This document shows, piece after piece, positions 5,806-8,362 of a stretch of 8,362 nt of DNA. The stretch's first letter is position 1; each line of letters starts with the position of its first letter. The notes beneath the pieces were generated by a model that was given only the letters and a program-made list of their open reading frames with translations, was not told the origin of the DNA and made no database searches. A program made the translations under genes and the position numbers. This stretch comes from Bacillota bacterium (GTDB taxonomy: Bacteria; Bacillota; UBA4882; UBA8346): assembly GCA_003501365.1 (NCBI GenBank), contig DNPP01000288.1, forward strand, positions 1 to 8,362, in the 5' to 3' direction.

Positions 5806-6357
5806 TTGTTCAATGATAAAAGAAGCAAAAAAGTGGTGTTTGTTTCCCATTGTATTTTAAATCAAAATCCGAAATTAGATGCATGCGCTCATTATCCGGG
5901 TACGATTAAGGAAACTGCCGAAGTTTTACTGGGCGCCGATATTGGGATTGTTCAGATGCCATGCCCGGAGTTTCTTTATTTGGGGCTTGATAGAGGGGTG
6001 GATTACGGGACTAATCCATCGGTTGAATCGGAAGATACTCGTATCGCGGTATGTATGAATGAAGAAAAATCCAAGTGTTTATGCACAAATCTAGTCCATG
6101 ATATTGTATATCAGATTGAGGAATATCAAAAATTCGGGTTTAATATCGTGGGCCTTATCGGAATAAACGGCTCTCCTACTTGCGGTGTTGAAACAACGTG
6201 GTATGGAGGCGGAGAGCATCAAGAGCCGGGGATATTTATTAAAATGCTAGGGAAAGAGCTTAAAAAGAAAAGTATTAATATAAAAATGGTGGGCATCAAA
6301 GCGATGGATGCCAAAGAAGCGGTTACAAAGACAAAAAAATTGCTGGGTGACGGCTAA
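5806..6357 (+). CDS. TudS-related putative [4Fe-4S] desulfidase (DUF523-like)
   Basis: A 183-residue cytoplasmic protein resembling the DUF523/TudS superfamily. Its studied member, thiouracil desulfidase, uses a [4Fe-4S] cluster held by three cysteines to remove sulfur from thiolated bases. The three matching motifs are SHCILNQN with Cys16, MPCPE with Cys53, and INGSPTCG with Cys126, the last preceded by Ser123 in the SPxCG context. It fits the clostridial subgroup I know as CD3072-like, which differs from classical DUF523. Four further cysteines (27, 83, 91, 93) are present. The start is TTG behind a G8 tract. It has its own consensus promoter and a terminator after it, so it is monocistronic. 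The true substrate is unknown; a thiolated nucleobase or other thio-compound would fit the purine-related neighbours. Family assignment is good, the reaction is inferred. Confidence 0.8.
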   Translation: MFNDKRSKKVVFVSHCILNQNPKLDACAHYPGTIKETAEVLLGADIGIVQMPCPEFLYLGLDRGVDYGTNPSVESEDTRIAVCMNEEKSKCLCTNLVHDIVYQIEEYQKFGFNIVGLIGINGSPTCGVETTWYGGGEHQEPGIFIKMLGKELKKKSINIKMVGIKAMDAKEAVTKTKKLLGDG

Positions 6358-6400
6358 ACTTTAGTTCGGGACCATAGCCATTTATAGGTGTAATAAAAGC

Positions 6401-6428
6401 AACCGGCGAGTTTTTTTACCGGTTTTTT
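6401..6428 (+). terminator. Rho-independent terminator after the desulfidase gene
   Basis: AACCGG (6401-6406) pairs with CCGGTT (6419-6424) around a T-rich 12-base loop and is followed by further T (TTTT). It begins 43 bases after the stop codon. Confidence 0.65.
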
Positions 6429-6520
6429 GGTGATGATTTTTGAAGAAGGCAGGTAATTGTAGGAAATTTGCAGAATGTAATGGCAATAAATAAATTGTAA
6501 ACCGTCTTGAGGAGGCGAAT

Positions 6521-7174
6521 ATGCGGAGTTACCAGTATGTGTTGTTTGACCTTGATGGCACAATTACCGATCCCAAGATCGGTATTACCAAGTCTTTTGC
6601 GCATGCTCTCCAATATTTTGGGATTGAAGTTGAAGAATTAGATACGTTATGTAAATTTATTGGACCGCCGCTGAAAAGTTCCTTTATGGAGCATTATGGT
6701 TTTAGCGAAGCCGATGCCAAGGTAGCAATTGAGAAATACCGGGAATATTTTGGGGTAACGGGACTCTATGAAAATACAGTTTATGCCGGCATGGAAACGC
6801 TGTTGCAAAGCTTTAAAAACCGGGAGAAAGTATTGATGGTAGCGACATCAAAACCCACAGTGTATGCCGGTAGAATACTGGAACATTTTAATTTGTTGCA
6901 ATACTTTAGTTTTGTTGCCGGCAGTGAGTTGAATGGAGAGCGGTCACAAAAAGCCGAAGTTATTCAATACGCCATAGCACAAAACAAGCTCCCAAACCTG
7001 GCGGATGTTATTATGATTGGCGACCGTGAGCATGATATTAAGGGAGCAAAGCAGGTCGGCATTGCTTCATTGGGAGTATTATTCGGTTATGGAGATAGAA
7101 ACGAACTTGAAAAAGCCGGCGCTGACTTTATTGCTGAAACAGTGGAGGATATTGGCCGGTTACTTAATATATAA
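6521..7174 (+). CDS. HAD-superfamily phosphatase, 5'-nucleotidase/phosphoglycolate-phosphatase-like
   Basis: A 217-residue cytoplasmic phosphatase of HAD subfamily I with a helical cap (class C1). Motif I is FDLDGTITD with nucleophile Asp10 and acid/base Asp12. The cap runs from about residue 17 to 85 and contains FIGPPLKSSF. Motif II is VATSKP with Ser110 or Thr109, motif III is Lys144 in SQKAEVI, and motif IV is MIGDREHDIKGA with Asp168 and Asp172. The FIGPPL cap motif together with ATSKP and GERSQK fits the group annotated as HAD 5'-nucleotidases better than true Gph, so dephosphorylation of a nucleoside monophosphate is plausible but not shown. A strong GAGGAGG lies five bases upstream of ATG. 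Only 17 bases separate it from the next gene, so the two should form an operon. Confidence 0.88.
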   Translation: MRSYQYVLFDLDGTITDPKIGITKSFAHALQYFGIEVEELDTLCKFIGPPLKSSFMEHYGFSEADAKVAIEKYREYFGVTGLYENTVYAGMETLLQSFKNREKVLMVATSKPTVYAGRILEHFNLLQYFSFVAGSELNGERSQKAEVIQYAIAQNKLPNLADVIMIGDREHDIKGAKQVGIASLGVLFGYGDRNELEKAGADFIAETVEDIGRLLNI

Positions 7175-7191
7175 AGAGGCGTAAAGTAAAA

Positions 7192-7986
7192 ATGGTAATT
7201 GATATTCATACTCATGCATTTCCGGATGATCTGGCTGAAAAAGCATTATCCACACTCTTGGCAAATCTCGACAATTTATATACACCGGTGAGTAATGGAA
7301 CAATATCCGGTTTGCTAAAGAATATGAACGAATGGAACATCGATATTTCAGTGGTCCAGCCTATCGTAACCAAACAGTCGCAAACGCAAAAAACAAACGA
7401 GTGGGCAAGCAGTATCCATTCGGACCGAATGATTTCTTTTGGCAGTATTTACCCACATACCGATAATTACAAAAGAGATATCGATTTAGTAGTCGGTTTA
7501 GGACTTAAAGGTCTTAAATTTCATGCCGAATATCAGAATTTTAGTATTGATGATCAAAAAATGTTTAAAATTTATGATTATGCGTTAAGCAAAGGCTTGA
7601 TTATTTTGCATCATGGGGGCGCCGACCCCGGCATGCCGAAGCCCTATAAAAGCAGTCCCAGACAATTTGCAAGAATTATAGACGCTATGAAGGGTGGTAT
7701 TATCGTGGCTGCCCATTTGGGTGGGCATGCCCAATGGGATGATGTTGAAAAGTATTTAGTGGGCAAAAACATTTATCTGGATACCTCGATGGGCTTTGAA
7801 TATTTTCCGAATGACCAATTTTTAAGAATTGTTAAAAATCACGGCGCCGATAAAATCTTATTTGCCTCCGATTCGCCGTGGAGCAATGCCAAAACCGAAG
7901 TTGAACATTTACGAGCCTTACCCCTTTTGGAAAGTGAAAAGAAAAATATCTTAGGCGAAAATGCCAAAAGGCTGTTAAATATGTAG
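7192..7986 (+). CDS. Amidohydro_2-family metal-dependent TIM-barrel hydrolase
   Basis: A 264-residue cytoplasmic hydrolase or decarboxylase of the amidohydrolase-2 type (PF04909-like). DIHTH gives metal ligands His6 and His8. GLKFHAEYQ (108-115) carries the Lys/His segment typical of the family's fourth strand. Further landmarks are LHHGG with His140/141, AAHLGG with His175, LDTSMG, and FASDSPW with metal Asp227 near the end, before the usual C-terminal ILGENAKRLL. Family members act on very varied substrates (aromatic acids, lactones, dihydropyrimidine-like rings), so none is proposed. The start ATG has GAGG twelve bases upstream, a somewhat long spacing. It is cotranscribed with the preceding phosphatase. 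A weak terminator and a repeat element follow. Confidence 0.87.
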   Translation: MVIDIHTHAFPDDLAEKALSTLLANLDNLYTPVSNGTISGLLKNMNEWNIDISVVQPIVTKQSQTQKTNEWASSIHSDRMISFGSIYPHTDNYKRDIDLVVGLGLKGLKFHAEYQNFSIDDQKMFKIYDYALSKGLIILHHGGADPGMPKPYKSSPRQFARIIDAMKGGIIVAAHLGGHAQWDDVEKYLVGKNIYLDTSMGFEYFPNDQFLRIVKNHGADKILFASDSPWSNAKTEVEHLRALPLLESEKKNILGENAKRLLNM

Positions 7987-7989
7987 ATT

Positions 7990-8033
7990 ATGAGTTCGGT
8001 AGCAAATGGAGATATATAAAAACTCATTTTTTT
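7990..8033 (+). terminator. probable terminator after the HAD-amidohydrolase operon
   Basis: ATGAGTT (7990-7996) pairs with AACTCAT (8021-8027) around a 24-base loop and runs straight into seven T. The stem is A/T-rich and the loop long, so termination may be incomplete. No promoter is evident between it and the next repeat, so read-through could feed the gene at 8208. Confidence 0.5.
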
Positions 8034-8052
8034 AGTTCATAGCGCATCTCTG

Positions 8053-8191
8053 TTTAACATGAATCCGGCAAGTAACTTTCAGATTTACTATAAATTAGGA
8101 CTTGCCTGATTCTGTAGAAAACCCGATCCGGCCAATTTTTCTGCGCCACCGCAGGAAAATTGCAATGTACTTGCCGAATCGAGGTTTAATG
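8053..8191 (+). repeat. long repeat element, copy 2 (139 bases)
   Basis: A gap-free match to copy 1 offset by 2461 bases, with T at 8086, A at 8126 and A at 8177 where copy 1 has C, G and G. TTTAA stands at both ends. The internal hairpin (8134-8161) is unchanged. The change at 8177 breaks the outer part of the terminal inverted repeat (TACTTGCCGAAT instead of ACTTGCCGGAT). It ends 16 bases before the ATG of the membrane protein, so the right arm lies beside that gene's ribosome binding site. Confidence 0.9.
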
Positions 8192-8207
8192 GAAGAAATG
8201 GAGCGTG

Positions 8208-8362
8208 ATGAATATGGCTATCAATAAACTACTAGCAGCAGGTTTGTTATTTATTGTCTTGACCTTAGGTTTTATTATTTTTATATTTTCGTATCGCCCA
8301 ATGGTACTAAATAATAAAGACATCCAAAAGCCGGTAATGACATTTTTTAATTTGCAAAACAT
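8208..8362 (+). CDS. N-terminal part of a membrane-anchored protein of unknown function
   Basis: An open frame of 51 codons runs off the right edge. Possible starts are GTG 8205, ATG 8208 and ATG 8214. GGAG at 8200-8203 fits 8214 best (ten bases), while GGAAGAA at 8191-8197 also fits 8208. After MAINK comes one strongly hydrophobic segment (about residues 8-29 from 8208, LLAAGLLFIVLTLGFIIFIF), then a polar region beginning SYRPMVLNNKD. This is either an uncleaved signal anchor or a signal peptide; no lipobox cysteine is present. I do not recognise the family. The long repeat element forms its immediate upstream region. Confidence 0.65.
   Translation, partial: MNMAINKLLAAGLLFIVLTLGFIIFIFSYRPMVLNNKDIQKPVMTFFNLQN

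Noticed and set aside
5592..8191. CRISPR array
   Set aside because: There are only two widely separated long repeats enclosing genes, with no regular short repeats and spacers and no cas genes.

Overview
The window looks like a chromosomal stretch from a low-to-moderate GC Bacillota (Firmicutes), probably an anaerobe. The signs are strong purine-rich ribosome binding sites, two TTG starts, A/T-rich intergenic regions with classical sigma-A promoters, Rho-independent terminators, and a TudS-like iron-sulfur desulfidase of a type known from clostridia. Genus cannot be told from the sequence alone.

Layout, left to right. (1) The 3' part of a Gfo/Idh/MocA oxidoreductase on the + strand runs off the left edge (to 818). 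(2) A gene-free stretch (819-1160) holds a possible decayed IS256-type transposon end and a terminator. (3) A minus-strand block comes next. A monocistronic XRE-cupin regulator (5236 to 4682) is closed by its own terminator. Downstream of it is a two-gene operon: a divergent adenine deaminase (4350 to 2590), then an MtaD/TrzA-like amidohydrolase (2528 to 1161). That operon has its own candidate promoter, overlapped by an inverted repeat that could be the regulator's operator. (4) A 569-base intergenic region carries divergent promoters and two repeat elements. (5) On the + strand follow a TudS-related desulfidase (5806-6357, terminator after it) and a two-gene operon of a HAD 5'-nucleotidase-like phosphatase and an Amidohydro_2 metal hydrolase (6521-7986). 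(6) A second copy of the long repeat leads into the start of a membrane-anchored protein cut by the right edge.

Theme: several genes suggest nucleobase/nucleotide turnover (adenine deaminase, a deaminase-type amidohydrolase, a nucleotidase-like HAD, a desulfidase of the thiobase-desulfurising superfamily), next to a small-molecule-sensing type of regulator. That they share one pathway is inference.

The most unusual signal is a family of inverted-terminal repeat elements. Two 139-base copies (5592-5730 and 8053-8191) match at 136 of 139 positions with no gaps. A shorter 69-base relative lies at 5263-5331. All three begin and end with TTTAA, carry GGCAAGT/ACTTGCC arms and sit just upstream of a gene. 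Copy 1 lies downstream of a perfect-consensus promoter, so it should be transcribed in the leader of the desulfidase gene. The short copy lies just after a candidate promoter in the leader of the regulator. The long copies also contain a 12-bp hairpin that pairs fully only in the + strand RNA, plus alternative pairing partners. They may be MITE/REP-like mobile elements, a structured leader RNA, or both.
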